Of a DNA stretch of 64,000 nt, positions 54,404 through 63,429 are shown piece after piece (the stretch's first letter is position 1; each line of letters begins with the position of its first letter). Made by a program: the position numbers and the translations under genes. The stretch spans positions 1 to 64,000 of the forward strand of contig NADL03000152.1 in NCBI GenBank assembly GCA_002205965.3. The letters run 5' to 3'. A model generated the notes under the pieces. It was not told the origin of the DNA, searched no databases, and saw only the letters and a list, made by a program, of their open reading frames with translations. The stretch comes from Kappaphycus alvarezii (Eukaryota > Rhodophyta > Florideophyceae > Gigartinales > Solieriaceae).

Positions 54404-54889
54404 CATGTCTTCGAAAATGCTCCATGCCGTCTACCGTGTTGCTTATCTTGCCTCCACTCGCCGCTTCCTCACAGCCTTAGGAATGCATGTTTTACGGGAG
54501 CGTCATGTCCCTGCCGAAAATTATACAAATGTCTTCTTTGGATACGGCCCGGAGCAAAAGGGTGAACACTTTTCCTTGGAACCTACCTACAATTATGGCG
54601 TCGGTTCATATGAAATTGGCACCGGCTTTGGCCACTTTGGAGTCGCAGTGCAGGATATCTCTCAAGTCGTAGAGAGAGTTCGTGGAGAAGAATTTAAAGT
54701 TCTGAGGGAGGTGGGACCGGTGAAAGGTACGTTGATGTTGTCCCCCTGTCTTTTTTGTCTCGCACCATCCGACAGACATTGCTTTACATATCCCTGACTA
54801 TCCTCTTGATGTAGTTGCACTTGTGCATACATCTGTCCTCTCGCTATTTCTGCAGGGAGCGCAACTGTCATTGTTTTTGTTGAGGATCA
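54404..54889 (+). pseudogene. Glyoxalase I (lactoylglutathione lyase), 5' portion, cut by a retrotransposon
   Basis: Glyoxalase I converts the methylglyoxal-glutathione hemithioacetal to S-lactoylglutathione in the cytosol. Exon 1 (54404-54726, MSSKMLHAVYRV start) encodes the first glyoxalase domain: MLHAVYRV with the metal-site His, YTNVFFGYGPE, LEPTYNYG with the metal-site Glu, and GTGFGHFGVAVQDI. A GT-AG intron at 54727-54855 (129 bases, ends TGCAG) joins in frame to ATVIVFVED. The exon is broken at 54889, inside E-D-H, where the gypsy LTR starts; it resumes at 62415. The two-domain order with 'RDPLCQVMLRV' between domains is the plant/bacterial-type fused form. The first domain is a little shorter than usual around YLASTRRFLTALGM. 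Confidence 0.9.
54885..54889 (+). repeat. Target-site duplication GATCA (left copy)
   Basis: GATCA lies immediately before the LTR at 54890 and again immediately after the other LTR at 62410-62414. Removing the element and one copy restores an unbroken glyoxalase frame. Confidence 0.97.
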
Positions 54890-55610
54890 TGATAGGGGTA
54901 AATCGGCGGGGGAGGAGATCCTCAGAACCAATTACCCTGAGAAGGAGGTGTTGCGAGCGACAAAAGTGCTGCCGTGGTATTGTTGAACGAACAAAAGGGA
55001 GTGTATATAGAAGAGAGTTGAGGAAGCTACAAGCAAGTATAAAAGGGGCAGGGTCTACCACCGACGCTCTGCGACTAGCGTAAGAAAAAGTTTTCTTGGG
55101 TCTGAAGTTGACTCTCAACTTCCTACTACTCGGGACTTGGCTTGAAGTTGTCTGCCAACTTGCTTCACCTCCACTAAAGGAAGCAGTTTACTCGGCTTAT
55201 ATAGACTTTTGGCTACCCTAAAAGTCTCAAGCAAACATACTAATAACCATAAAATGTATTCACGGTAATCGTGTGAACCAGAGAGACTATTAGAAGATAT
55301 TTCCTCAAGGTAAATATCTAGGTGCCATACCCATGCCAGCCACCCATCGGCCAGGGGTGGGAATTGATGTGGCCATTATATAGACCTTTCAGAGCTACTT
55401 GTAGTATCACCCAAACCTGGAACTGTACTGACATCTACTATGACAGCGTGTCCTAAAATGAAAAAATCAGCCGACGAATTTGCCACACTCACCCAAATTA
55501 AAAATATCTTGCAAATTCAAAAACTGTAAAAATATCTTCCCAATTCCGATACTGTATACAATCATGGTCCTCATCTAGATTTTTTTTCGTGCGCGAATTT
55601 GCGCACATCA
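54890..55610 (-). repeat. 3' LTR of the gypsy element
   Basis: 721 bp, TGATAGGGG...GCACATCA in plus reading. TATA-like sequences exist in both directions: TCTATATAAGCCGAG on the element's strand and GTATAAAAGGGG on the other, so the LTR might promote transcription both ways. Confidence 0.96.
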
Positions 55611-55643
55611 CGCCCTCTCGCTCAAGGCGAACGTCCCGACTCG

Positions 55644-56090
55644 TCACTGTTCTTCTTCTGCTTCCGTTAGTGTTCGCTGTCTTATTGATAAAATGTATGG
55701 TCTCTCAAACGGGTACGGATGCAACTGATTACCAATATGATGCTCTAAAAAGTAGGTTCGCATTACTGGTACCTCACTTTGTATCATAGCCTCATATATT
55801 GGTTTGATCACATCGAGGTGGGGTTGAATACATTCTTCTTCCGTGACTCTTCCGAATCTTCCAAGAGTGAAAAAATATATGTGATATGCAAACTCTTCTG
55901 GAAGATGCCGGAGGAATGGATGTCGATAAGAAAAGAAGACGCGCATCATCAAGAACGAATCTTCGTAAGATAAGTGCGGGTCCATGTAGCGCCCTAAAAC
56001 ATAAACAGATGCTTATCATGAAATAAGAAATGACCTGCGCATCGTTCGCATCCTCGGAGATATTGCGCAGCCAAAAAGATAATCTTCTTC
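55644..56090 (-). pseudogene. Second copy of the accessory domain (domain B), in a shifted frame
   Basis: After a Pro/Gly/Ser-rich linker the integrase frame reads GRRRLSFWLRNISED...SICLCFRALHGP. Then one base away the frame 55985-55644 continues YEDSFLMMRVFFSYR, IYFFTLGRFGRV, VIKPIYEAM and PYPFERPYI, ending in EAEEEQ and a stop 34 bases before the LTR. These align in order with domain A upstream (GGKRAWEWIISVTRD...NICLCFRTLNGP, EEDFRLLIRVLFSFQ, IYHYSIGRYGMV, IIRPIYVFL, PYPLWEPYV). B is thus a diverged tandem duplicate of A. The frame change near 55.99 kb may be a mutation, a sequencing error or programmed. No known family was recognised. Confidence 0.7.
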
Positions 56091-57879
56091 TTCCGACTGT
56101 ATGCTGTGCATGGTTGTGAAGGAGAGCTAGAGATGAAGTTGTGGTGGACGGTCCCGATGAATGGCCGCGACCAGCTCCTGACGTACTGGGACCTGCACGA
56201 GGTCCTCTCGGGGGACGACCGGAACCTCTTCTGGGCGGGTTGTTGTCTCCTGAAGGTCCTCCTCTGGTCATCATCACTGCTTCAGGAGGATCCTCGCCGC
56301 CTCCAACGTTCCCAATTTGTGGCGGAGAAACGTAAGGTTCCCATAGAGGATACGGGACCAGCCTGTATTCCATATCCGGGGGTAAGGCGTAACCTCTCAG
56401 TCGCACGTCTTGGTTGTTCTTGAGAAATACGTAAATTGGACGGATAATATTCAGATACGTTTGCGACAAGTCTCCAGCAGCTACCATTCCATATCTTCCT
56501 ATAGAGTAATGATATATTACCTCCACAAACTCTGGACCTGCTTCCGTGAACCTTCCGTTTTGGAATGAAAATAGAACTCTTATTAATAGTCGGAAATCTT
56601 CTTCAGGTAGCAATGGTCCGTTCAACGTACGAAAACATAGGCATATATTAATGTAGAAATGGATGATTACGTGGAGTTCGTAGTAGTCCCGCGTAACCGA
56701 GATGATCCATTCCCAGGCCCTTTTTCCTCCCATAGGAATCATTCTATAGTTAAAGATGAGTATGCCCCGTGGTTGCGCATAGTCCTGTGTGAGAAGGAAT
56801 TCTTCAGGCCTCTGATGGTAAGGGACCAGACGACGTGCATGGATGGCCCTCCTTGATCTCTTCCCTGAGCTTGAACAGAGCTGATAGTGCGGGTGTCTTT
56901 CCTCCGTGACGATGCAAGGGTTCGAGTACTTGGTTTGGAAGGCCGGCCACTTCACAGCCTGCTGCATTGCTTTTCCATGTACTACAAGTACTTTAGAGCC
57001 AACTGAAAAGGTTCTGACTGCAGGTTCTGCATCCTTATTTCTTGTCTGTGTTAGCGCGCGGTGTGATCTCCAGCCTTCGGTGGCCAGTAGTTCAACTTCC
57101 CTACTCTCTTCATCGATAATATTTGTTTCCATGTCTCTCTGTAACATTCTAGGAGCCCTTCCGTACATTAGCTCGAATGGTGAGCGTCCATTTCTTCCTC
57201 TTCTTCGACGGTAGCCGTATAACACTTTTGGTAAGGCATCTTCCCACTGGATTTCATTCTCCAACATAGTTTTCGATATTGCTCGTTTGATGGTTCCAAC
57301 CATCCTCTCCGCTTTCCCGTTGGACATAGAAGCGTATGCGAGAAAGGTCTTCAGTGAATCCTTTCTCTTCCAAAAAAAAAGCAGTGAAGTTGCAGTAAAA
57401 CAAAGGGCGTTATCCGAGATGATCCTTTTTGGAAGACCAAACGGTTCAATTATTTCTTTTTCGATGAATCTCAGTACCACCTCAGCATTTGCCTCCTCAA
57501 CTGCAACTGCTATTGGCCATCCAGTAAGATGTTCCACCCCTATAAGGAGATATTTGTTTCCGGAAGAAGTTTCCTTGAACGGGCCCGCGAAGTCAATTGA
57601 GAAGGTTTCAAAGAGACCGGAAACTGGAAAACTTAGAGTTGTCTTATACTTCCGTATTGGAGTGAATTTTTGGCAGTTGTCGCAGCTTTTCACGAAGTTA
57701 TAGACGTCCTTATGGATACCGGGCCACCAGAATCTCTCAGTTACGAATTTTTTGGTTGTTTCGAGATCCCAATGCCCTAGCTCATCATGGAAAGTCCTCA
57801 AGATCTTCATTCTTTCTTTCAAAGGGGCCACTAGTCGGGGACCGGCTTTAGTGTGCCGGAAGAGTTTCCCATTCCACAA
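55792..57879 (-). CDS. Integrase fused to an unrecognised C-terminal extension (domain A, linker, start of domain B)
   Basis: 695 codons. An HHCC zinc finger is near the start (H-x-x-LGHWDLETTKKF ... CDNC), then the DDE core: FETFSIDFAGPFKE (first D), RIISDNALCFT (second D) and YASMSNGKAERMVGTI (E). The usual integrase C-terminal module follows: FSVGSKVLVVHG ... KWPAFQTKYSNPCIV ... IHARRLVPYH, ending near 56.83 kb. Most gypsy Pol proteins stop about there; here another ~340 codons follow. They contain domain A (about 56725-56318), a Pro/Gly/Ser/Arg-rich linker (GDNNPPRRGSGRPPRG) and the first part of domain B. The hydrophobic stretch VIIHFYINICLCF in A, and VISYFMISICLCF in B, could be membrane-associated or structural. 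A small deletion seems to lie between the second D and E. The extension could be an accessory or envelope-like protein, or a captured host domain; none is proven. Confidence 0.8.
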   Translation of the reverse strand: MWNGKLFRHTKAGPRLVAPLKERMKILRTFHDELGHWDLETTKKFVTERFWWPGIHKDVYNFVKSCDNCQKFTPIRKYKTTLSFPVSGLFETFSIDFAGPFKETSSGNKYLLIGVEHLTGWPIAVAVEEANAEVVLRFIEKEIIEPFGLPKRIISDNALCFTATSLLFFWKRKDSLKTFLAYASMSNGKAERMVGTIKRAISKTMLENEIQWEDALPKVLYGYRRRRGRNGRSPFELMYGRAPRMLQRDMETNIIDEESREVELLATEGWRSHRALTQTRNKDAEPAVRTFSVGSKVLVVHGKAMQQAVKWPAFQTKYSNPCIVTEERHPHYQLCSSSGKRSRRAIHARRLVPYHQRPEEFLLTQDYAQPRGILIFNYRMIPMGGKRAWEWIISVTRDYYELHVIIHFYINICLCFRTLNGPLLPEEDFRLLIRVLFSFQNGRFTEAGPEFVEVIYHYSIGRYGMVAAGDLSQTYLNIIRPIYVFLKNNQDVRLRGYALPPDMEYRLVPYPLWEPYVSPPQIGNVGGGEDPPEAVMMTRGGPSGDNNPPRRGSGRPPRGPRAGPSTSGAGRGHSSGPSTTTSSLALLHNHAQHTVGRRRLSFWLRNISEDANDAQVISYFMISICLCFRALHGPALILRRFVLDDARLLFLSTSIPPASSRRVCISHIFFHSWKIRKSHGRRMYSTPPRCDQTNI

Positions 57880-59725
57880 TGTAAAAGCCTTTTGATTCCT
57901 GCGTACCCAATTTCGTGTTCAAGATCAACCTTTCTCATTTCTAGTCCATCGAGGAATTTGATCAGTCCGTGAATATTAGCTTCGTACTCGTTATCGTTCG
58001 GCAACTGCAACTCGGCGACTCCGACGATGTCCTCCGAAGCTTTTTCATTTGGAATCAGTGCGTCCCTCAAGCGGGATAGGTAATCGGCAGGCTGATTATT
58101 GCGTCCGGGTCTATACACAATTTCAAACCGATATTCTGCGAAAATGTCGAGCCATCGGGCCAAGCGGTGATGTACATCCTTCTTTTGGAATGCTGTTTTA
58201 AGTGCCTGGTGATCAGTTATCAAGACAAATTTCTCGAGTGATAAAAGGTATACGCGAAACTTTTTCAGCGCGAAGACGACAGCTAGCGCTTCTTTCTCGC
58301 AGACTGAGTATCTTTTCCGCATCATTCAGAGTTCGGCTTGCGAATTGAACAGGGTGTAGTCTTCCGTTTTCATCTTTTTGGGACAAAACGGCACCCAAAG
58401 ACCGTTCTGAGGCATCTGTCTCCACAACGAATGGTCTCTTGAAATCTGGGTACATGAGAACTGGGGGGACACATAGCTTATCTTTAAGCTCCTGAAATGC
58501 AGTTTCCATTTCCTTGTTCCAGTAAATTTTCCGTTCTTCGTAGTGCTGGCATGTAACGGTGCTGCAGTCTTGGCGAAATCTTTGATAAATCTTCTGTAAT
58601 ATGAGGCCAGTCCTAAGAGCTTCGGACCTCCGTCTTTGAAGCGGGCCTTGGTGCCAACTTTATTTTTTTCGTTTTCTCTGGATCCACTCTAATTCCCTCT
58701 TGGTCGACGATATGACCGAGTAATTGGATAGAAGTTTTCGCAAAGAAGCATTTGCTCAACTTAATTTTCAAGCTATACTCCGATATCCTCTCCACAACTG
58801 TCTTGACGTGCGAGATGTGCTGATCCAATGTTTCTGAGAATATGACGACATCATCGATATAGACTCTTGCGAATGGAAGTCCTTTCAAAACCTCGTTCAT
58901 CATTCTTTGGAATGTAGCTGGTGCATTCATGAGACCAAAAGGCATCACTTCGAACCTGAACGTACCGGCTTTGCTGGTAAAGGTTGTTCTTTCCTTACAT
59001 TTTTCATCCAATGGAATCTGCCAATAGCCAGTGTAAAGGTCAATTGAGGTGAAATATCTCCCGTCCTTCAGGTCCTCGAGGATCTCCTCCATGTTCGGAA
59101 TCGGAAATCGATCGGGTATCATTCTCTGGTTCAGTTGTCGGTAATCGACGCAAAAACGCAGCTTTCCATCCTTCTTTGGTGCGACCACAACTGGAAACGA
59201 CCATGGGGATGAAACTGGTCGAATAATATCATTTTTCAGCATACTTGTAACATTTTCTGAGATAAATTGGTCATATTTTGGCGGTTGACGTCTAGGCTTG
59301 TGGTAAATCGGTTGAGTGTCGGTAAGTTCGAACGAGTGAGTAACCGGTACACTTGCTTGTCTTAAATCTGAAACGCTCCATGCAATTACTTCGGAAGATG
59401 TTAACATGTCGGATATTTTCAGTGAGGCGGGGGCGGGAAGGTGCTGCACTTTTCCTTGGATTTCTGCCATTTGGCGCCCTTTTTCTTCTTGATCCTCAAC
59501 CTCAATATTTTGAAGGACCTCTTCCGTCGTGCTCACATCTTCATATATGGAATTCGACGTATTCTTATTTTCTTTGCAAAGGTAATCTTCTTTCATGCTC
59601 CGAATTCTGTCCTTTGATTCGATATCATCGCAAAAAGAAACACATTCGGGTTTCAAACTTATCCTAGAATCCCAGTCGTCATCTGTTTCAAACCCGGAAT
59701 CATAATCGTCCCATGCCATGTTCAT
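57831..59725 (-). pseudogene. Gypsy reverse transcriptase and RNase H ORF, with frameshifts
   Basis: Begins at ATG 59725, overlapping the gag-protease stop as TAATG. After an acidic N-terminal extension (NMAWDDYDSGFETDDDWDSR) the RT is well kept: YDQFISENVTSMLKNDIIRP, PWSFPVVVAPKKDGKLRFCV, DYRQLNQRMIPDRFPIPNME, FTSIDLYTGYWQIPL, EVMPFGLMNAPATFQRMMNE and the catalytic VYIDDVVIF. The frame ends at 58613 in EVRSS where relatives have EVRSFLGL..YYRRFI; that sequence (LLGLASYYRRFIKDFA) continues one frame away. Another shift leads to METAFQELKDKL and FVVETDASERSLGAVLSQ. A third near 58.32 kb, after LNDAEK, reaches RYSVCEKEALAVVFALKKFR, ITDHQALKTAF and PADYLSRL. Catalytic residues are present, but as read the ORF cannot make RNase H in frame. 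Confidence 0.88.
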
Positions 59726-59727
59726 TA
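59723..59727 (-). promoter_or_regulatory. TAATG stop-start overlap between gag-protease and RT ORFs
   Basis: On the minus strand the gag-protease stop TAA shares its last A with the ATG of the RT ORF (T-A-A-T-G, 59727 to 59723). This arrangement is known to support termination-reinitiation in some retroelements and RNA viruses. Use here is inferred. Confidence 0.85.
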
Positions 59728-61600
59728 CCCCCGAGGGTACCCTTTTCCACTTCCGAAAGTGTTAGTTGGTTCCGAATCTTCGCTGTCATAGCTAGAAGTG
59801 AAATCTTCACTGTCCGTTTCTTTTAAATCTTCAGGATGCGTGCTTTTGTCGAAATCCAGGGGCATCTTCACGGTTCTGCCGTCAATATTAACTGAAACCA
59901 TTTGGTTGCCCAAGTCAATGCATGTTCCTAGTCTTTCCATTGTGGGGCAGCCAATGATTGCATCGAAAGGGAGATCCGGCATGACAAGAAAGTCTACATC
60001 AACTTTAGAGTCCCCAAAGAACACGGAAACCTTGTCAACAGTGCCCATGCATTTTGAGACGGTTCCATCCGCTACAGTTATTTTTCGAGTCGTTGGAGTA
60101 ATTTCGAGACCTAGATCTGTCACCAAAGTTTCTGAAATGAGGTTTGGAACAGCACCCGAATCGAAGAGAGCTTGGGTTTTCATACCCAATACTTTGACTG
60201 GTACCAGCTTAAGACGTCTTGGTGCTGTCGAGGCCGATTGAAGAAACAGTTTCTTACCCTTAGCGGACTTATTAGACCTGATAATTTTTTTGAGTTCTTT
60301 TCTCGCATCCTCTGCGTCGCCCCTCAAAAGTTGACCAAACGTTATCCCAGTTGGGGCCGATGCAAGCTCAGCCACCAAATTGTACCTCTTCACATACTCT
60401 AGTACGTCCTTAGAGATACTCTTAACTTTCTTACTCTTTTTCGTCTTCTTGGCCGGAGTGACTCCCACTCCTGGAACAACTTGATCAGACCTCTTGGTTC
60501 GAGGAGGTACAGGTGCTGGGATATGCTCCAGCATTCCATACTCTAGCCTAGGTTTCTTCGATAAAATGTTCCCTTCCCCATCCCTTTTTGTCACATTGAC
60601 TTGACTAATCTCTTCAGCGATGGATACGTTACCGGCATCCGTCAACCTTTGATCCCTTCTATTTTGTAAGATTTTCACCTCTGGTCCTGACTCACTCCTT
60701 GCTTCCGATAAATTTGCTCTTCTGTTGTCTTTAGACCAGCAGTTACTTTCATGATGCCCATATCGACCGCACTTTGCACAACGAGTGTTTCTATGTGGAT
60801 TATCAGGACACCTGTTTGCAAAGTGTCCAGGCTTGTGACAGTAAGAACAGACTTCTGCGGCCTTAGGGGCCCCAGACTGGTTCTTCTTAATGGTAAGAGT
60901 AAGGCTTTCCAACTGCGAGGTTATCATGTCAAGTCGATTATCGAATCGGGTTTCCAACCTTTCTTCCAAGTTTTTGACATCGCTCCTGACAGATTCTAAT
61001 GCCGCTGCACTAGTAGCCGGCCTTTGATAATTCTTTTCAGGATGTACGATAGACATCGATGTGCGGGTTTCCCTCGGTACCTCACTCAGTGACTGAAACG
61101 TCTCCGAATTTTTGACAAATTCTACTATGGTACCCTTCAGTTCATCAAAAGTGTGAGGGCCCTTGATGAGGAGGAAATCGGAGAGCCGCTTATCCCCCAT
61201 AGCCGCCTTACGCAGCATTCCGTACTTGGCTTGGGCGTTGAACCCAGCCTTTTCATAAAGATCACACAAGTACACCAATGAGCTTAACAAATCGTCGAAG
61301 TTGAGCCGGGCCTCTATGGCGGTACGAATCATCTCATCTGGTTCTACCTCCTTAGCATACTCTTTCACAAGCCACTCACATACCTCACCGAAGTTACGCC
61401 CATTCCCGTTAAGAGACCACCCGTCGATAAACTTGGACTTATATTTGTGCTTTGCGTCACCATGAAGATAGGCAAAGATACTTGCGGCCTTCTCTTCATC
61501 GCCCTTCTCGCATCACAACGTTGACATATGTGTAAAGAAACTCCTCAACGTCTTCAGTCTTGCCCCCTGTGAACGTTATACGAGCAGCGTTGAGATCCAT
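59725..61600 (-). pseudogene. Gypsy gag-protease ORF, one frameshift near the N-terminus
   Basis: ATG at 61600 (MDLNAARITFTGGKTEDVEE), typical gag start; the frame stops after MREGR. Skipping one G of the GGG run at about 61502-61504 continues into DEEKAASIFAYLHGDAKHKY and the long open frame 61368-59725. That frame holds the capsid region, a helix-forming stretch, two zinc knuckles (CSYCHKPGHFANRC, about 60.84 kb, and CAKCGRYGHHESNC, about 60.77 kb), a Lys-rich linker and the aspartic protease ALFDSGAVPNLISE (about 60.16 kb) with VMPDLPFDAIIGCPTM. Here the protease sits in the gag ORF rather than in pol. The stop TAA (59727-59725) overlaps the next start codon. Confidence 0.9.
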
Positions 61601-61689
61601 GATTACAGAAAAGAAATCCCCCCGAAGTGTTCCTTACTACTGCTCAACTCGAATACCTCGGGTGCAACCCCCTCCACAAGAGTACCAAA

Positions 61690-62409
61690 TGATACGGGTA
61701 AATCGGCGGGGGAAGAGATCCTCAGAACCAATTACCCTGAGAAGGAGGTGTTGCGAGCGACAAAAGTGCTGCCGTGGTATTGTTGAACGAACAAAAGGGA
61801 GTGTATATAGAAGAGAGTTGAGAAGCTACAAGCAAGTATAAAAGGGGCAGGGTCTACCACCGACGCTCTGCGACTAGCGTAAGAAAAAGTTTTCTTGGGT
61901 CTGAAGTTGACTCTCAACTTCCTACTACTCGGGACTTGGCTTGAAGTTGTCTGCCAACTTGCTTCACCTCCACTAAAGGAAGCAGTTTACTCGGCTTATA
62001 TAGACTTTTGGCTACCCCAAAAGTCTCAACAAACATACTAATAACCATAAAATGTATTCACGGTAATCGTGTGAACCAGAGAGACTATTAGAAGATATTT
62101 CCTCAAGGTAAATATCTAGGTGCCATACCCATGCCAGCCACCCATCGGCCAGGGGTGGGAATTGATGTGGCCATTATATAGACCTTTCAGAGCTACTTGT
62201 AGTATCACCCACAACCTGGAACTGTACTGACATCTACTATGACAGCGTGTCCTAAAATGAAAAAATCAGCCGACGAATTTGCCACACTCACCCAAATTAA
62301 AAATATCTTGCAAATTCAAAAACTGTAAAAATATCTTCCCAATTCCGATACTGTATACAATCATGGTCCTCATCTAGATTTTTTTTCGTGCGCGAATTTG
62401 CGCACATCA
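61690..62409 (-). repeat. 5' LTR of the gypsy element
   Basis: 720 bp, TGATACGGG...GCACATCA in plus reading, differing from 54890-55610 by a few substitutions and single-base indels. Confidence 0.96.
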
Positions 62410-62414
62410 GATCA
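62410..62414 (+). repeat. Target-site duplication GATCA (right copy)
   Basis: Exact match to 54885-54889, directly after the LTR end CACATCA. Confidence 0.97.
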
Positions 62415-62795
62415 TACGGGGTATAGATTTGCGCTTATCCAACACTCTCAGCGTGACCCGCTGTGTCAGGTCATGCTGCGTGTCAAGTATCCTGACGCTT
62501 CCATCGCCTTTTACGATGCAATGGGTATGCGCTTGTTGCGAAAACTTGATAAACCAGACTACTGTTATACCCTAGCCTTCATGGGTTTCGCGGGGGGAGC
62601 ATGACAGCACTGTCTTGGAATTAACCTACAACTGGGGCGATCATGACTACACTCCTGGTACGGGCTATGCCCAAATTGCCGTCAGTGTTCCAGGTGTTTA
62701 CGACGCTGCAAAGGGGCTCAAGGAAAACGGTATCGAGCTGGCGAGAAGGACATTCCCGTTGGAGAACAAGTATTGCGGAGACGTTGTGCTGCAAG
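62415..62795 (+). pseudogene. Glyoxalase I, 3' portion (second domain), with a further frameshift
   Basis: Continues the exon cut at 54889: TGYRFALIQ completes domain 1, then RDPLCQVMLRV (metal-site Gln), ASIAFYDAMGMRLLRKLDKP and YTLAFMGF. A six-G run at 62592-62597 carries one base too many: as read the frame enters a stop (TGA) at 62603; one G fewer gives EHDSTVLELTYNWG with the metal-site Glu. The domain then proceeds through GTGYAQIAVSVPGVYDAAKG to about 62795, where CAAG|GTGAGG looks like an intron donor. The last ~30 residues of the family were not found downstream. The copy is inactive from the insertion alone. Confidence 0.88.
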
Positions 62796-63200
62796 GTGAG
62801 GCTGAAAGCGCAGGCCGCAATTCCGAGTCATTGTGAGGGAGCCTACCATGGGTACTATCCAAACTTTGCATGTGGACAACGCACCATCGAAAAACCGAGT
62901 ATCGGCCAACAGCAAAATGGGCTCTCGGTCACTACTCTGTGCGCGCGTGGACAAGCAAATCGGAAGTGGTTTTTCACTGGATGCATTTCATGTCGGCAGA
63001 TAGGCCGTGATAAGCGCGCTGCATGGGCGGTGGAGAAGACTCTGGTGAGGATGCTCAAAAGTTCGAGTAAAGGCCCGGAAGTTCGACGGGAGAAAAGTGT
63101 GCCTGTTGAAAGAAGCAGTACGGCTCGATGGTATTCGTCTAATCCGGATGCAAGCGTCAGAGGATAACCGTCCGGAGATTTTCACGTCCGGAGACCGTCC
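62796..63200. other. No gene recognised between the glyoxalase and V-ATPase remnants
   Basis: If the donor at 62796 is real this holds an intron and perhaps the missing glyoxalase end, but no matching exon was seen. The minus-strand frame extending from the V-ATPase remnant has no V-ATPase similarity here. Confidence 0.35.
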
Positions 63201-63429
63201 ACGCCAACGGAAGGAATGTTCCGCTTGCCGGACTGTGTTGTCTTTAGCCATTCGTAATACATCTTGACTTGATCCAGAATGTCCTCTATGAACTCGCCAG
63301 AGGACCGTGCAGACTGCCGAAGCAATCTCCTGATGCCAGTTAGGATGGCTTTTCTTCGCCGTTTGATCGACGAAAGAATCTAAGCGGCATGCGAATTGTG
63401 GGGGGGTTTGCAATTTTTGGGTCCTGTAC
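63201..63429 (-). other. Protein-like minus-strand stretch of unknown origin
   Basis: Within the frame following the V-ATPase remnant no similarity remains. One frame over, about 63.31-63.19 kb, reads GEFIEDILDQVKMYYEWLKT, which is protein-like but not recognised. It might be a decayed exon of another gene. Confidence 0.25.

Larger units (their letters stand above)
54890..62409 (-). mobile_element. Ty3/gypsy retrotransposon inserted in the glyoxalase exon, with extra coding region after integrase
   Basis: 7.5 kb on the minus strand. 5' LTR 62409-61690, gag-protease, RT-RNase H, integrase, an unusual extra region with two related domains, and 3' LTR 55610-54890. The LTRs differ at about six places in ~720 bases by eye, so the insertion is young. 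It is bordered by a perfect GATCA duplication. No chromodomain was seen. Next to the 5' LTR the minus strand reads TTTGGTACTCTTGTGG, which contains TGG at the position expected for the primer site; the primer tRNA is not assigned. Before the 3' LTR the minus strand is AGCGAGAGGGCG, a short purine-rich priming tract. Solo and degenerate LTRs at 27.2, 39.0 and 15.2 kb show earlier activity. Confidence 0.96.

Noticed and set aside
55985-56090. Possible 41-nt introns (GT...TTTTAG) at the hydrophobic CLCF segments of the accessory domains
   Set aside because: Removal does not bring domain B into frame, copy A lacks the AG end, and 41 nt is very short for a fungal intron.
56915-56935. GGGTTCGAGT resembling a tRNA B box
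   Set aside because: No cloverleaf can be formed around it; it lies in integrase coding sequence.
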